DNA from: Rhinopithecus roxellana
Taxonomy: Eukaryota; Chordata; Mammalia; Primates; Cercopithecidae
Assembly (NCBI RefSeq): GCF_007565055.1
Contig: NC_044551.1
Coordinates: 94,394,089 to 94,458,088 of the forward strand
Direction: 5' to 3'
Length of the DNA: 64,000 nt
A program made the translations under genes and the position numbers. The notes under the pieces are model-generated. The model worked only from the letters and a program-made list of their open reading frames with translations. It was not told the origin of the DNA and did no database searches. Below, in pieces: positions 1-11,690 of this stretch (position 1 is the stretch's first letter; every line of letters begins with the position of its first letter).

Positions 1-480
1 CAATTACACCAAGGGGGATGATACGATTTTTCAAATCCAGTGACAAAAAAAATCTTAAAGAAAATCAATGATAGAAGACATATTTGTAACATACTGTGAA
101 ATAAAAACAGGAATGTTAGCAGATGATGCATCAAAAGCAATGGAAGTGAGAAGAAAGTAGAGCAGCACTTTCCACTCATAGAAAACAAGAAAAAAAAACC
201 TCTGTTTTAGATATCTGTATCCAGGAAATATTATCTTTTAAAATAAGGACAAAATGAAAGACTTGTTCAGATTTACAAAACTTTGTTCTGATGAGAACAA
301 AAAGGAGTCACCACCCGCAGACCCACAGTACAGCAAATGTTGAAGGAAGCTCTTCAAATGGAAGGCAAATGATATAAGATGAATTCAGATTTCCATAAAT
401 AAAGGAAGAGCACAGTAAAAGAGAACAATGTAGATACATGCATAAGAATGTTTTCCAAACAATTAAATATTTTTATGACT
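1..480 (+). mobile_element. Decayed L1M-type LINE fragment
   Basis: The stretch follows, with many substitutions, a recognisable old L1 sequence: a 'gcaatggaagtgagaagaaagt' like segment near 138, a run resembling 'caccagcagacctgcactacaagaaatgctaaaggaagttcttcaggctgaagg' around 310-365, and 'gaagagcac' near 405. It is on the plus strand, is cut by the window edge, and has no open frame. The subfamily is not determined. Confidence 0.6.
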
Positions 481-876
481 TACTTTTTAAGCAAAAGTAA
501 TATTAACTATACTCATTATAGCCTTAGAAAAACAAGACCTATAAATGTAAACATAGTGATACACAACTTAGTACAGTAGCTATTTGCAAAGAGATACCTC
601 ACTTGCAATACATACTAAAAATTCCTTTAAATAAATTATTTTATTTTATTATTACCTTTAATACTTTTCTACAAATAAGAATGCTTAAAGGTTAGAATCT
701 CAGAATAGTAATCTCTCTTGCTATCAGTAATATGTAGTCTGCTAAATTATCCTTAAAGTCAAAGTTAAAAATATAGTTTTTGTAAATTTTTGCTAAACAC
801 TAGACTATTGAGTAATTTAACTCATTTGCCAAAAAATTACGTTTAGAGTTATCTTTGATTTTACTGTAGAGTGTTT
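481..876. other. AT-rich unclassified spacer
   Basis: AT-rich DNA with no coding signal and no repeat family that I recognise. Confidence 0.5.
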
Positions 877-1689
877 ATTTTTTTAAACTTTTATTTTAGG
901 TTCAGGGGTATATGTGCAGGTGTGTTCTATAGGTAAACTCGTGCATGGGGGTTTGTTCTACAGATTATTTCGTCACCCTGGTACTAAGCCTAGTACCCAA
1001 CAGTTAATTTTTCGGATCCCCTCTCTCCTCCCACCCTCTACTCTCAAGCATGTCCTATTGTCTGTTATTCCCCTCTTTGTGGCCATCTGTTATTATTTAG
1101 CTCTCACTTGCAAGTGAGAATGTGCAGTATTTGGTTTTCTGTTCCTCAGTTACTTTGCTAAGAATAATGTTCTCCAGCTCGATGCATGTTGCTTTAAAGG
1201 ACATGGTCTTGTTCTTTTTTGTGACTGCATAGTATTCCATGGTATATACGTACCACATTTTCTTTATCCAGTGTACCATTGATGGGATTTAGGTTGATTC
1301 CATATCTTTGCTATTGTTAATAGTGCTGCTGATCATTAGAGAAATGCAAATGAAAACCACAATGAGATACCATCTCACACTAGTTAGAATGGCTATCATT
1401 AAAAAGTCAAAAAACAACAGTTGCTGGTGAGGCTGCAGAGAAACATTTATGTAGGAACATTTATGCTAGTGAGGCTGCAGGAACATTTATGCACTGTTGG
1501 TTGGAATGTAAATTAAATAAACTGTTGTGGAAAGTGGTGTGACTATTCCTCAGATAAGCATTCTTACTTGTAGAAAAGATCTAGAAGCAGAAATAGCTTG
1601 ACCCAATAATCCCATTATTGAGTATATAACCAAAGGAATATAAATCATTCTATCATAAACATACATGCATATGTATGTTCATTGCAACA
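877..1689 (-). mobile_element. 5'-inverted (twin-primed) L1 3' fragment
   Basis: From 877 to about 1330 the sequence is antisense L1: a T-rich start (copy of the poly-A tail), the 3'UTR with 'gtatatgtgcaggtgtg', then the end of ORF2 (minus-strand peptide with MWYVYTMEYY at 1097-1279). From about 1331 to 1689 the orientation flips to sense L1 ('agaaatgcaaatgaaaacc', 'gagataccatctcacac'). The inverted piece ends at 'ttgcaaca' and the uninverted piece begins at 'gcagcactattaacaatag', which are adjacent in L1. This is the known structure of twin priming during L1 insertion. Clear target duplications were not found. Confidence 0.9.
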
Positions 1690-3537
1690 ATGTAAGGCAT
1701 TTTAATTTTCATTCTGGCTTCTTTCTTGATCGCCTCTATATTAAGTCATTTTTTCCTTTACTAATTAAAAGTTTCTTAAGTCAAATGTGTTAACAATGAT
1801 TTGCAATTTTTTAATTTGAAGCACACATTTCCCATATTTCTCATACTTATTCTTTTCTCAAGACTATCACTAACATTATTTTTCCTAAAATGAATCTTTT
1901 ACATCACTTTTCCCCATCAAAAGTTTTCGGAGTCTTTTTCTAAGAAAGTATTACAATCTGGTCCCAACTCAATGAGTTGTCATACAAAGTGCATTGGGTG
2001 AATCTAACCACAATAGGTGCTTAATACAGTCACTTAAATGACTTTATTCCCTGTCACTCCAACTCATACGCCATTTATTCCAAACATGGTGAGCTCTTCA
2101 TAATTATTTGAATATAACTCAAGATCATCCCTTTTAACAGTTTCATGCTTTTTCACCTATTATTTTCTGTCTTCATTCCTACTTTGATCTTTTTAATAAC
2201 ATCAGAAGAAGTGTTCATGGCCTTCCTAATTAGGAATAGTTACCACCATCTCTGGACTCCCTAGTCCTTTGCTTGAACAACACCAAAACTGTGGTTTAAT
2301 GGACCTTGCTAGTTGCATATTTTCAACCGTAAAATCATTGTACATGCTTAGGAATAACTCATTTCTGAAATTATGGCATGAGAATAACAAATAATGTTAT
2401 TTACAGAACTCAGTAGATCCTGGTTAGCCTTTAGAAGTGATCCCAGTGGGCTTATTTATAAAATATATTTTTATCCATTAAATATTGACATCCCTACATC
2501 TGGCATTGCAAACTATTCAACTGCAAAAGAAATATGGTCCCGTCGGTGAAAACAGAAAATGATTTTAAGATGTAATTTTTATAGATTTTGGTAGACTAAG
2601 GTGTCATGTGGCAGGCATTCAGAAAGTCTTTGCATTGATATTTTACTAAAATTTTGAATAGCTTATAAATGACATTAGATAGTGTTTTTCCTAAGACATT
2701 TTCTAGAGCATGTTTTAGAAAGAAGGGATGGATAATCCTCCAACCCAGATGACGCACAAGGGCCCAGGAGATCTCAAGAGTTACAGGAAAACAGGATGTG
2801 AAGAGATGCCTCAGGTGTGTTTGAATTGTAAACACTTCAGCATTATTTAGGAGCACTCTAATCCACCCTTCTCAGAGAACTGCTAACACACTTCAGGTTA
2901 ACCCTAAGTCCTATTTTTAGCTTATTGAGAAATGTAACTTCCAGATGTGCTTTTGGTTATGCCAAAATTTTGCAGTGAACATATTTTCAGGCGGTACAAT
3001 TGCAGAAACGTGACTAACAATTTAAATGTCAAACAAAGTTCTGTCATGAGTGCATTGATTTTTTAAAAATCATATAGTACTAAAAGTCTTATACCAAAAC
3101 CAAGTCCCTTTTGAAACCCATATTCTCAGGCCACAGTCTGTTCCCCAGAGTTAGTGACTTTCACTGCTTTATTTTTACCCTTGTATTTTAAACAATAAGT
3201 TTATAATTTAATTCCTTACAGTACCCACTTTAGACAATATGCATTTATTTATTGACCTTTAGTGGCTGAAGGATCCATCTTGTTTATACAGCCATTTCTC
3301 ATCTTTACTTTCTCATCCATCTAAAATTCAGCCCTATCACAATATGTGGTTTCACGTTATTATTGCATGCATTATCACGCTCTTTTTGACCACATGGTCT
3401 ACTATGATTGTTTCCTTTATTTTACAACTTATATTTTTTACTTAAATTAATACATTGGATTTTTGATTTTTCTTTTGTTAGTTTAACATTTATCCGTTGA
3501 TAAAATACTTTGCAAGAATTGACAATCACTTGGAAAC
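1690..3537. other. Unclassified sequence, possible L2 remnant at 1850-2180
   Basis: No gene is visible. Around 1890-2160 the order of short motifs ('cactttt', 'ggagtctttttctaag', 'cactccaactcat') faintly resembles sense-strand L2, but the match is weak. The 86-residue minus frame at 2596-2856 has no family resemblance, no favourable context and an ordinary composition, so I treat it as chance. Confidence 0.35.
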
Positions 3538-4202
3538 TGTTGTCTGGGGTATATTTGCTGGTTCTTGGTTTGGGTAGAGAAAGAATTCAGGACATGGGCA
3601 CACATGAGGATTTAGGAGCAAATGAGGAGTGGATTTAGGAGTGGAAAGTTTAATGGAAAATAATAAGAGAGAGAGAAAAAGCTTCCCCATGCTGAGAAAG
3701 AGAGTTGCCCAAAAGAGGGTCTCCAGTTTGCCGAGGAAGGCAGTCTGTTTTGTATAGAGGCTAGAGGAGGAGGTAATTGGTTTACATAGGGTCCAGGGGA
3801 TTGGTTTCACCTAGTGTACCATCTACATAGCGGTGAAAAGATTGGCCCTCCCACCCTAATCTTTTGTTATGCAAATACATATTTCATTCCAAATGGCCCC
3901 TTCCTGGGGCCATGATGCCTTTACACGTGGTTTTACCTGGAGGCTGCCATGATACCAGTAAATGTTGTGGCAAGAAAAGGAGAGGAAGAGATGCCGTATT
4001 GAATGTACCTGGCTTCCAAGTATAGCTGCCAGCCTTTACATATAAAGTCTCCTAGTTTGCATATCTATGCCTGACTTCTCAGGCTGCTTTCTGTTAGGGA
4101 AGAAATGGTTAGGGGGCTGATTTTTATTAAAGGATAATTCCACAAGAACTTTCACCCTTTCTAGCTGCCTAAAAATTATTTCTTAATAACTCCTGTGTTA
4201 CA
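3538..4202 (-). mobile_element. Unclassified endogenous retrovirus LTR
   Basis: Read on the minus strand, the segment has LTR architecture: a start near 4202 with TGTAACA, a CCAAT-rich promoter-like region around 3780-3860, an ATTAAA-like signal near 3650, a pyrimidine-rich tract, and an end near 3538 with ACAACA. A 94-residue frame (3526-3810) is only translated LTR. No flanking second LTR or internal region is seen, so it is either solo or partial. I could not match it to a named family, and the boundaries are approximate because no target duplication was found. Confidence 0.5.
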
Positions 4203-4499
4203 AATATTTAAACATTTTAAATGATCTGTCAGTGCTGGCTGCTTTTGTTTCATGATTTGTGGCAACTCTTTCACCACAGTCACACCCTTTTCAAAATAAC
4301 ATGCTCACTAGAGCTGGCATTTGCTGTTAGGATCTTTGGCTGGATGTTCTGTTTCATGGATTACATATCTTTTTTTATTTACACCCTTATTTCACTGGTG
4401 CATATTCTCTGGTAACTTCCTGCTGACTGTGGTTGTGCATAAAAGGAAGCACTGAACACTAGCTATGATGGGCCAAGTTACATGGTAGTACATATGAGT
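4203..4499. other. Unclassified spacer
   Basis: About 300 bases without a recognised repeat. The 64-residue plus frame here is hydrophobic by composition only and has no recognisable family. Confidence 0.4.
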
Positions 4500-4539
4500 C
4501 AGTAGTCAAGACAGTGTGTTATTTGGAAAAGGCCAAAAA

Positions 4540-4584
<45 letters not shown>

Positions 4585-5212
4585 ACATTGATCAATGAAA
4601 GGGAATAGAGAGTCCAGAAACAGATTTCCCTAAATATTGTCAACTGATCGTTGACAGAAGAGCTAACGTAAAACAGTGGACCAAAGATAGTCTTATCAAC
4701 AAATGGTGCTGTACTCACTGGACATCCACATGCAAAAATACGAGTGTAGATGTTGATTTTATGCTTTTCATAAAAATTAACTCAAAGTGGATCACAGGTC
4801 TAAATTTAAACTCAATACTAAAACTCCTAGGAAATAACAGGGGATAACCCAGATGACTTTGAGTTGACTCATGACTTTTTAGATTTGATACCATAGGTAT
4901 GATTCACAAAAAAAATTAATAAGCTGGACTTTATTAAAACTGAAATTTTCTGCTCTGTAAAAGAAACTGTCAAGAGAATAAAAAGGCACATCACAGAGCA
5001 GGAGAAAATATTTGCAAAAGAAATATCTGACAAATGACTGTTATTAAAAATATACAAAGAACTCATAAAACCCAACAGTAAGAAAAGGAGTCATCCAAGT
5101 ATAAAATGGGATAGAAATCTTTACAAGCATCTCATCAAAAAGGTATACAGGTGGAAAATGAGCATATGACAAAATAGTTAACATCACATATTATCGGAAA
5201 AGCAAATGTAGG
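4500..5212 (+). mobile_element. L1M ORF2 3'-region fragment
   Basis: Sense-strand old L1. Recognisable steps in order are 'cagtgtgttatttgg', 'gggaatagagagtccaga', 'tcaacaaatggtgctgt', 'tggacatccacatgcaaaa', 'gagaaaatatttgcaaaag' and 'aaggtatacaggtgg'. These correspond to the C-terminal third of ORF2. The frame is destroyed by stops and indels. The element is interrupted at 4535-4582 by an AAAT microsatellite and ends abruptly near 5212. Confidence 0.85.
4535..4582 (+). repeat. (AAAT)n microsatellite
   Basis: About eleven near-perfect AAAT units inside the L1M fragment. It is probably length-variable. Confidence 0.95.
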
Positions 5213-5951
5213 TAGGGTGTGGTAGGGTCAGATGTTAGTCTTTGAATCTCACAGGCTTAACAAAGAAGAGACCCTTTTTAACTTAGGCTGCCTTTACAAC
5301 AGAGAACAGGGGCTTCTGCTAATTGCAGCCGACCAGAGGCCCAGGCTGCTTTTTCAACAGGCTTCCACTTCTCTAGAGCAGTAGAAATGGGAAGAGAGTG
5401 GGGCCAACCTCACATTGGCTTTTCAAGCCCTGATAAAAAAGTAGCACACCTTATTTTCATGCACATTTCTTTTATCAAAGTGAAGCAAGGGAAGTATTTG
5501 TGGAAACTGTAAAACAGATAAAAGCTATACTCTACCTCAGTGAAGTTTATTTGACACCACCAGCATCATGACACTAATCAGACACCAAAGACAGAACTAA
5601 CTTTTATTTTGATGATTTCATTTCCCTAATTCCTTTCATGCATAGCCCTCATTCTTCAATGCCATATGCAGAGAATGACATTAGCTTGTCTCCCTGATCA
5701 TGCTGTTGAGGACATCCAGTCTCTCATAGGCAACACGCAACACATACCACACTCAGTTTATTTCTTCATGTCTGTTTTCTAATATGAGAGTTTAACAACC
5801 AAGGACATTTTCCCTTGCACATACCGCATCGGTGATAGTCTGTTTGTTACTACTTCCCAATTTTTATGAGCTTTAATAACAAAAACAATCATGATCACAT
5901 TAAAAGATCATTGATATGCAGTTTGAGTAAGATGATATGTGTTGATAAGAT
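5213..5951. other. Unclassified spacer
   Basis: Mixed-composition sequence with no repeat I can name and no coding signal. Confidence 0.4.
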
Positions 5952-6291
5952 CAGACCTTGCCTTTCTTTTTTTTTTTTTTTTTTTTTTTTTTTTGAGACG
6001 GAGTCTGGCTCTGTCGCCCAGGCTGGAGTGCAGTGGCCGGATCTCAGCTCACTGCAAGCTCCGCCTCCCGGGTTCACACCATTCTCCTGCCTCAGCCTCC
6101 CAAGTAGCTGGGACTACAGGCACCCGCCACCTCGCCCAGCTAGTTTTTGGTATTTTTTAGTAGAGACGGGGTTTCACCGTGTAGACCAGGATGGTCTCGA
6201 TCTCCTGACCTCGTGATCCACCCGTCTCGGCCTCCCAAAGTGCTGGGATTACAGGCTTGAGCCACTGCGCCCGGCCCAGACCTTGCCTTTC
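5952..6291 (-). mobile_element. Young AluYR-type insertion with 15-bp target duplication
   Basis: An antisense full-length Alu: T-tract 5967-5994, body 5995-6276 ending GCGCCCGGCC. Perfect direct repeats CAGACCTTGCCTTTC flank it at 5952-5966 and 6277-6291. Internal bases 'ggccggatctcagctc', 'cccagctag' and 'cttgagcc' are, to my knowledge, Old World monkey AluY variants. The open frames reported here are translations of Alu plus poly-T. The low divergence and the intact duplication indicate a recent insertion. Confidence 0.97.
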
Positions 6292-7800
6292 ATGATGAAT
6301 ATGTCTCTAAATTGCCAGAACTGTTCCTGTAATCACTTGTTCCACCAAAGCGTCTTGCCTGGGATCTGAATGGGAATGTGAGTGGACATTAGCTCTCCTA
6401 GTGAGTAGTCCACACTGCTAATGGGCCTAATTTGCAGACTTTATTCATGCTACTGAGTGTGTCTCCAGGAATTTCCCCAGAATCCTGGAATGTCATGTGA
6501 CCCTCTAAAAACTAGTGGAATTCATGTCCTTATTGAAGAAGGAATTCAATTCTATTAACACGCTATGTATAAAAATGCCAAAAGTCTTTTGTGTGACATT
6601 CATAACTCCTCATTAGCATAATCTTTCCAATATTTGGAAATCCTCAAAGCTGCGTCAGAGCTTACCTAATTTTAAACTTGATAGGTGAGTAGATTATTTT
6701 AGACAGAGTCAAAAACCTTTTTTACTGTCGATTTCACTATCATTTATTGTTTATTCTCAGTAATATGGAACTTGCTAAACATGTGCACAATTTAGTGGAT
6801 ACTTTTCATAATTAATAATGCAAATCCATTCTAAGAATCATGATCAAGTTATTCAGTGTTAGACATTTTGAAATGTTCCTTCATAAATATAGTCTGGAAA
6901 AACATCTAGTACATGTAAGAAAATGCGGATATCATTTTCTTTAATATTTAGTACGTTTGAAATATGCTTGAAATTCAAAAGCAAAAATGAACCAATATCT
7001 CACTCCAGTGAGAGCTTAGATTTAAAATAACACAAACAGATTTTTAATAATACAATTAATGTGTAATCTTAAAATGTCTAGCAACGTGATACTTGCGGGA
7101 CTTCCATTTTCCAAAAGCACAGGGCTGAGTTTTTCTATTGATACTTAAGGCTGCATAATAGCCCTTCAAAGTGTAGAGTAGTATAGAAGATTGCTGAAAC
7201 CTATAGCTTATTCCATTTTAACATATGCCTCTTTGGTTAAAGGTAACATTTCCTTTTATTTCCATTACACAGGATTGAGATATTAATTTTGATTTATTTA
7301 TTTTAAAACTAGTTTCTTCAGTAAATTCTCAGCCCCTACTGTATGGTCACGGTGAGAAAGACCTTGAGTGCCCATAGGCAATATTTAGTCATTACATTAT
7401 ATGACAATATTTCCTAGAACACATCATATTCTGTGTAATAATGAAATAGAAGTGGATTTTACTTATTTTTATTGTGATCGCATTTTCTGCAGGAACCATT
7501 TGTCTTTCTTTAGGTAGGAGTCTTCTGCCTTCCAATTTGTGAAAGTTTTTCATAGATGGTTCATAATCCCTGGGATTTTACCAGTCTAGAGCTATTAGTG
7601 TATTTATGCCACATATATGAATTTAGACACCACATTGAAATATACCAGAGCTTTATCAACCCCATTTATAATATTTATTTTCATCCACTTGTTCATTTAC
7701 TTGAAGATCATTTTTCCCAACCCAGTACTTTGAATGACAGAGAAGCAAACTTTCTTGGACCTTCCCTAGGTCAGAGAATAGTGTTTCCTAGTCATCTGTA
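6292..7800. other. Unclassified AT-rich sequence
   Basis: No gene, RNA or named repeat is recognised. The 81-residue frame starting at 7556 has no recognisable domain and sits in AT-rich DNA, so I do not call it a gene. Confidence 0.4.
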
Positions 7801-7829
7801 AGAAAAAGGACCACTTCCTTCTAAAGTTC

Positions 7830-8390
7830 TATCTTATACAAGCTAAGGTTAATTCTCCTTATCATCTTTACTTTCTGCCCCATGCCTCTGAGGAGAGACT
7901 CTTCCCACTTCTCTGTTCTGCTCTCTGAACTCCAAAAATTAACCTGTTTGGATGACATCCAGGCTCTTCCTTCCCTTCTGTCTTCTTTTTGTGTCTGGGC
8001 AGTAGGAAGCCCTATCAAGACGCTGAAAGGAGAGAAAAGCGAGGTCAGTGTGGTTGATTGAAGCCTGGGGTCCCTTCTGCTTAGTCACCTGCCTCCTCCT
8101 GGCCGCATCTGCTGCAGAGTAGCTCAGTTCCCGTATGATGGGACTCCCCATGGCCCTCTCTATTTCCAGTTCAGATAGCACAGCCTTTCTTCTGCCCATC
8201 GGGCGTAGGTTACTATCAGCCCATCTCATAGCACAGGAATCACCCCCATTTCATGTGATTTCCCAGTCACCTTCCTGTATCTATAAAATCTGCCTTTTTA
8301 GTAAAATCTTCTCATGGTGTCTTAATCTGACTATGCTGTTTTCTGCTTAGACTGTGACTGATTATCAGTCACAGAATAAAGTTTTGAATC
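7830..8390 (+). mobile_element. Probable ancient repeat with L1M-like 3' end
   Basis: The motif order 'gggcagtaggaagccct', 'gagaaaagcgaggtcagtgtg', 'gtcacctgcctcctc', 'gtttcctgcta'-like 'gttttctgcttagac' and 'tgtgactga' follows a mammalian dispersed repeat that I recall as an old L1 3' end. Divergence is high and the family is uncertain. Local GC is higher than in the flanks, which explains the overlapping open frames at 7821-8350. Confidence 0.35.
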
Positions 8391-8497
8391 CTGTTAATTC
8401 CTAATGCCTGCAATTTATCAATACATAAGTGCATTTGTTCCTAATTTGGTTTTATCTGACCAAGCGTTTCTCTCTCTTTCTCCCCATCCTCTGCCCT

Positions 8498-8560
8498 TGC
8501 GTGTGTGTGTGGGGTGATAGGGGAATGTATGTCTACATGTGTGTGTGTCTGTGTGTGGTG
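8498..8560 (+). repeat. Degenerate (GT)n tracts
   Basis: Two short TG-rich runs (about 8500-8511 and 8539-8558) separated by unique sequence. Confidence 0.8.
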
Positions 8561-8945
8561 TTGTGAGAGAATGAGGCCAATTCCTACCATCATACTGACA
8601 GAAATTTACTACCATTATATACAATCTAAACTTGGATTCTATTTCTGGAAAGATAACTCTGGGGCAATGGCTGAAATGTGACTTCTACAATTTTCTTCAG
8701 AGACTTAAATAATGCAGGAAAGCAGAAATATTGGAATGAAGTAAAGAGATATCTCTGGATGAGTTCCATTAAACCAATAGTGATTCAATAGTAGGAAGTT
8801 TTACTTTGTGGTTTATTAATCAAATTTACAATGCAAAATGATCCCTCACGTTGACAGTCATTAACACATAAGCTAGGCTTTTTTTTTTTTTTTGGTCTGA
8901 AGCTTTGTTTTTTTAATTAAATACACATTGAACTGTGCTTGCAGA

Positions 8946-8965
8946 AAAAAAAAAAAAAAAAAAAA
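8946..8965 (+). repeat. Poly-A tract
   Basis: About 20 A. A matching T tract lies at 8880-8894. No retroposed sequence could be identified between or beside them. Confidence 0.8.
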
Positions 8966-9135
8966 TCAGAGAAAGACAACCACATCAGCGGGATTCCTGA
9001 GTGCCAGTGGCAACATGAGAGGCTGGAGCTTAGAAAAAGAGGCTGTCTTATATTTTTCCTGACCAAGAACACATAGAGCACAATCAGAATCCATGTGTCA
9101 AGGGCTACTTTAGATAAGTAATAAGAACATGTTGA

Positions 9136-9402
9136 GTGTCCAAGGCAGGCAGACGCTTGAGCCCAGGAGTTGGAGACCATCCTGGACAACATGATTAAAC
9201 CCCATCTCTACAAAAATGTAGTCAGGCTTGGTGACTCACACCTGTAGCTCCAGCTACTCAGGAGGCTGAGGTGGGAGGGTCACTTGAGCCTGGGAATTTG
9301 AGGCAGCAGTGAGCTGTGATGATCACTGTATTCCAGCCTGGAAGAAAGAGTGAGATCATGTCTTAAAATTATAAAAACAAAAATAAAAATAAAAGAGCAT
9401 GG
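9136..9402 (+). mobile_element. Old AluJ-type element, 5'-truncated
   Basis: Sense Alu starting within the left arm ('aaggcaggcagacgcttgagcccagg'-like), with 'cagctactcaggaggctgagg', 'gagctgtgatgatcactg' and an A-rich tail at 9365-9395. Divergence is heavy, and 'cttgagcc' in the left arm together with 'tgatgatcactg' fits AluJ. Confidence 0.9.
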
Positions 9403-10351
9403 CCAAATCTATCTTAAATTTTGAGAATTGACCAATTCCAAGGTAGGAAGTTGAGATTACTCAGAAAACTTATTAAAATTGTTGAAGTGCTATAAGTTAG
9501 TTGAAATTATAATGAAGCATTTTAATTATCAATGGCCAGGCACATAAAATATTTGACTCTTAATTTCTCACAGAGGTTGAAATGCTTAGAAATAAAATGC
9601 ATAAGGAGAGTGATTGTTGAGAGGAGATTAGTCGGACTAGCAATTGAAAGAAAAGGCAGGAATGTGAAAACAGACATGAACAAATGGGGTTATGGTTGGT
9701 CAAATCATCTTCTCGCAACTCGTAACACCTTTATGAGAGTTCTCTGCAATTTCTGGATGTCAGTGTACAGTTAGGCTGTAGGAGGTCCAAATTTATATAA
9801 ATAACTCTACTAATCATCCTGAAGTCTAAATTTTCCTGAGGCAAATCAGAATGATCTTCTACAGACAGAAATAGCCTCTTCATGCGGTGCAGATAAACCA
9901 AGCTCTTTTTTCAATCCCTGCCTTAACCTCAGTATACTACTTCTTAATATCAAATATTTTGACATGTATCTGTTTTCTTCCAGAAAAAAAATTCTCTACA
10001 GTAGCAATTCTATTTATGTAAGTAAAACTTTTCTATTTTTCTTTTTCATAACTGTAAAGGGAATTTCAGAATTTATTTTATAGAAGTAAATATACAAAAG
10101 AATTACGTCGATGGTTTTAAGTTTCAAGATATAAGTGAAAGAAATATGGCCACACAGTGGAAGCATTAACAGTATCTTTTTATTCTCAGGAGTAACACTT
10201 AGTGACAGGTCAAGCTGAATCGTAAAGTATTTATCTACTCAAACCTGTGTATTAAAATTAACAGTAAGTAATCACGGTCAACATGAATTAAACGCTTGTA
10301 TGGGATAGAGATTGTTCAAAGACCTTTCTATGTACCAATGTATATTTTGTT
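9403..10351. other. Unclassified spacer
   Basis: AT-rich sequence without a recognised element. The 80-residue frame at 9532-9774 matches nothing I know. Confidence 0.4.
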
Positions 10352-11065
10352 CTTTTATGTAGGGGTGGCCTGCCCCTCCACACCTGTGGGTGCTTCTCGT
10401 TAGGTGGAACGAGAGACTTGAGGAAAGGAATAAGACACAGAGACAAAGTATAGAGAAAGAAAAGCGGGGCCCAGGGGACCTGTGCTGTGCTTACAGAGGA
10501 CCCACACCGCCCCGGCCTCTGAGTTCCCTTAGTATTTATTGATAATTATCTTTACCATCAAAAAGATAAGGGAGTGGCTGGACAATAGGATCATTGTAGG
10601 GAGGAAATCAGCAGTAAGACATATGAACAAAAATCCTTGTAACATGAATAAGTTTAAAGGAAAATGCTGTGCCTTGAGATGCATATGCGAACATCCCCAT
10701 AAGCCTTTTAGCAGCATTGCTCCAGCAAGCCCCACCTTATTCCTAAAGGTGGTTTTCTCCTTGCTCAGTAAACAAAGCACACAATGGGTTTTACCCGGAG
10801 ATGTTCCATTGCCCAGGGACGGGCAGGATTTTTAACCAGCAAGCTGCCTTCAGGTACTTGTTTAACAAAGACACATCCTGCACAGCCCAATATCCATTAA
10901 ACCTTGAGTCACCACAGCGCATATTTCTTGCAAGGACAAGGTTGGGAGTAGGGTCACAGATTAACAGCATCTCAAATACAGAACTAAAGGGAGTCTCTTA
11001 TGTCTACTTCCTTCTATATAGACACAGTAACAGGCTGAGCTCTCTTTCTTTTCCCCACACTTTTA
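10352..11065 (-). mobile_element. Solo LTR of HERV-K/HML-2 (LTR5) type with 6-bp target duplication
   Basis: A minus-strand LTR from 11059 (TGTGGGGAAAAG) to 10358 (CACCCCTACA). CTTTTA occurs directly outside both ends (10352-10357 and 11060-11065), a perfect 6-bp duplication as expected for betaretrovirus integration. On the minus strand it shows an R-region polyadenylation signal AATAAA (10540-10535) and the U5-like motif 'cacccacaggtgtggagggg'. These match the LTR5 group. At 702 bp it is shorter than the roughly 970 bp of human LTR5; alignment from memory suggests a missing block of about 250 bp in U3. No internal viral sequence remains, so it arose by recombination between two LTRs. Confidence 0.9.
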
Positions 11066-11500
11066 CATACTCCATTCTTTATGACATAACAAACAATATT
11101 ACATCATCATTTTAAAAAATCAAAATAGGAGAAAATAAAATTTCCTTCGATGCTATGCAAATCCTACTTTTTTCCATGGAGGTAATAATTGTCATCCATT
11201 GGATATTAGCCAATACTGCCAGTTTAGACATTTTTTATATCATATACACACATATCTCTGTAAATTCAGATGTCAAGACATCTCTTTGGGCATGTCACCA
11301 TAGTTTCATTTTGTTTACAAAATCATGTTTGCTTTTTTTTGACATTTCTACTCACAAATTCAGTAAAAAAATCTACCTGAGATTCAGTCCTTTTGTTTGG
11401 AGATAAAGAGAGAGATAATTATTTTCAAGTAGAGAACTTCAAAATTTATTTGATTTATAAAAGCATGTAAACAAATTTTTAGAAAACTCTCTTTTATTCT
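11066..11500. other. Unclassified spacer
   Basis: AT-rich with no recognised repeat. The 83-residue frame at 11155-11406 is not recognisable. Confidence 0.4.
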
Positions 11501-11504
11501 GAGA

Positions 11505-11690
11505 CAGAATCACATACTGGTTTAGAATTTGTGATGAAGAGAAAATACTCCTAAATTTAGGTCTTAATTTTGCTTCCAATTCACTGTTAATTAATGTCTC
11601 TAAGCCCCAGTAACTGCAATATAAAATAAGGATGTATATAATATCTAAGTCAATGTCATCCTGTGAATGTAATAGGTCATAATGTAGTTT
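11505..11690 (+). mobile_element. Probable MIR element
   Basis: The core order of MIR can be followed: 'tttaggtcttaattttg', 'taattaatgtctctaagcccc', 'aaaataaggatgtatataata' and 'tgtgaatgtaata'. It is highly diverged, as expected for this ancient tRNA-derived SINE. Confidence 0.55.

Noticed and set aside
5866..6216. 116-residue plus-strand frame
   Set aside because: It is a translation of poly-T plus antisense Alu, the typical spurious Alu peptide.
10358..11059. Provirus with coding capacity
   Set aside because: Target duplications abut a single LTR on both sides, leaving no room for internal viral genes.
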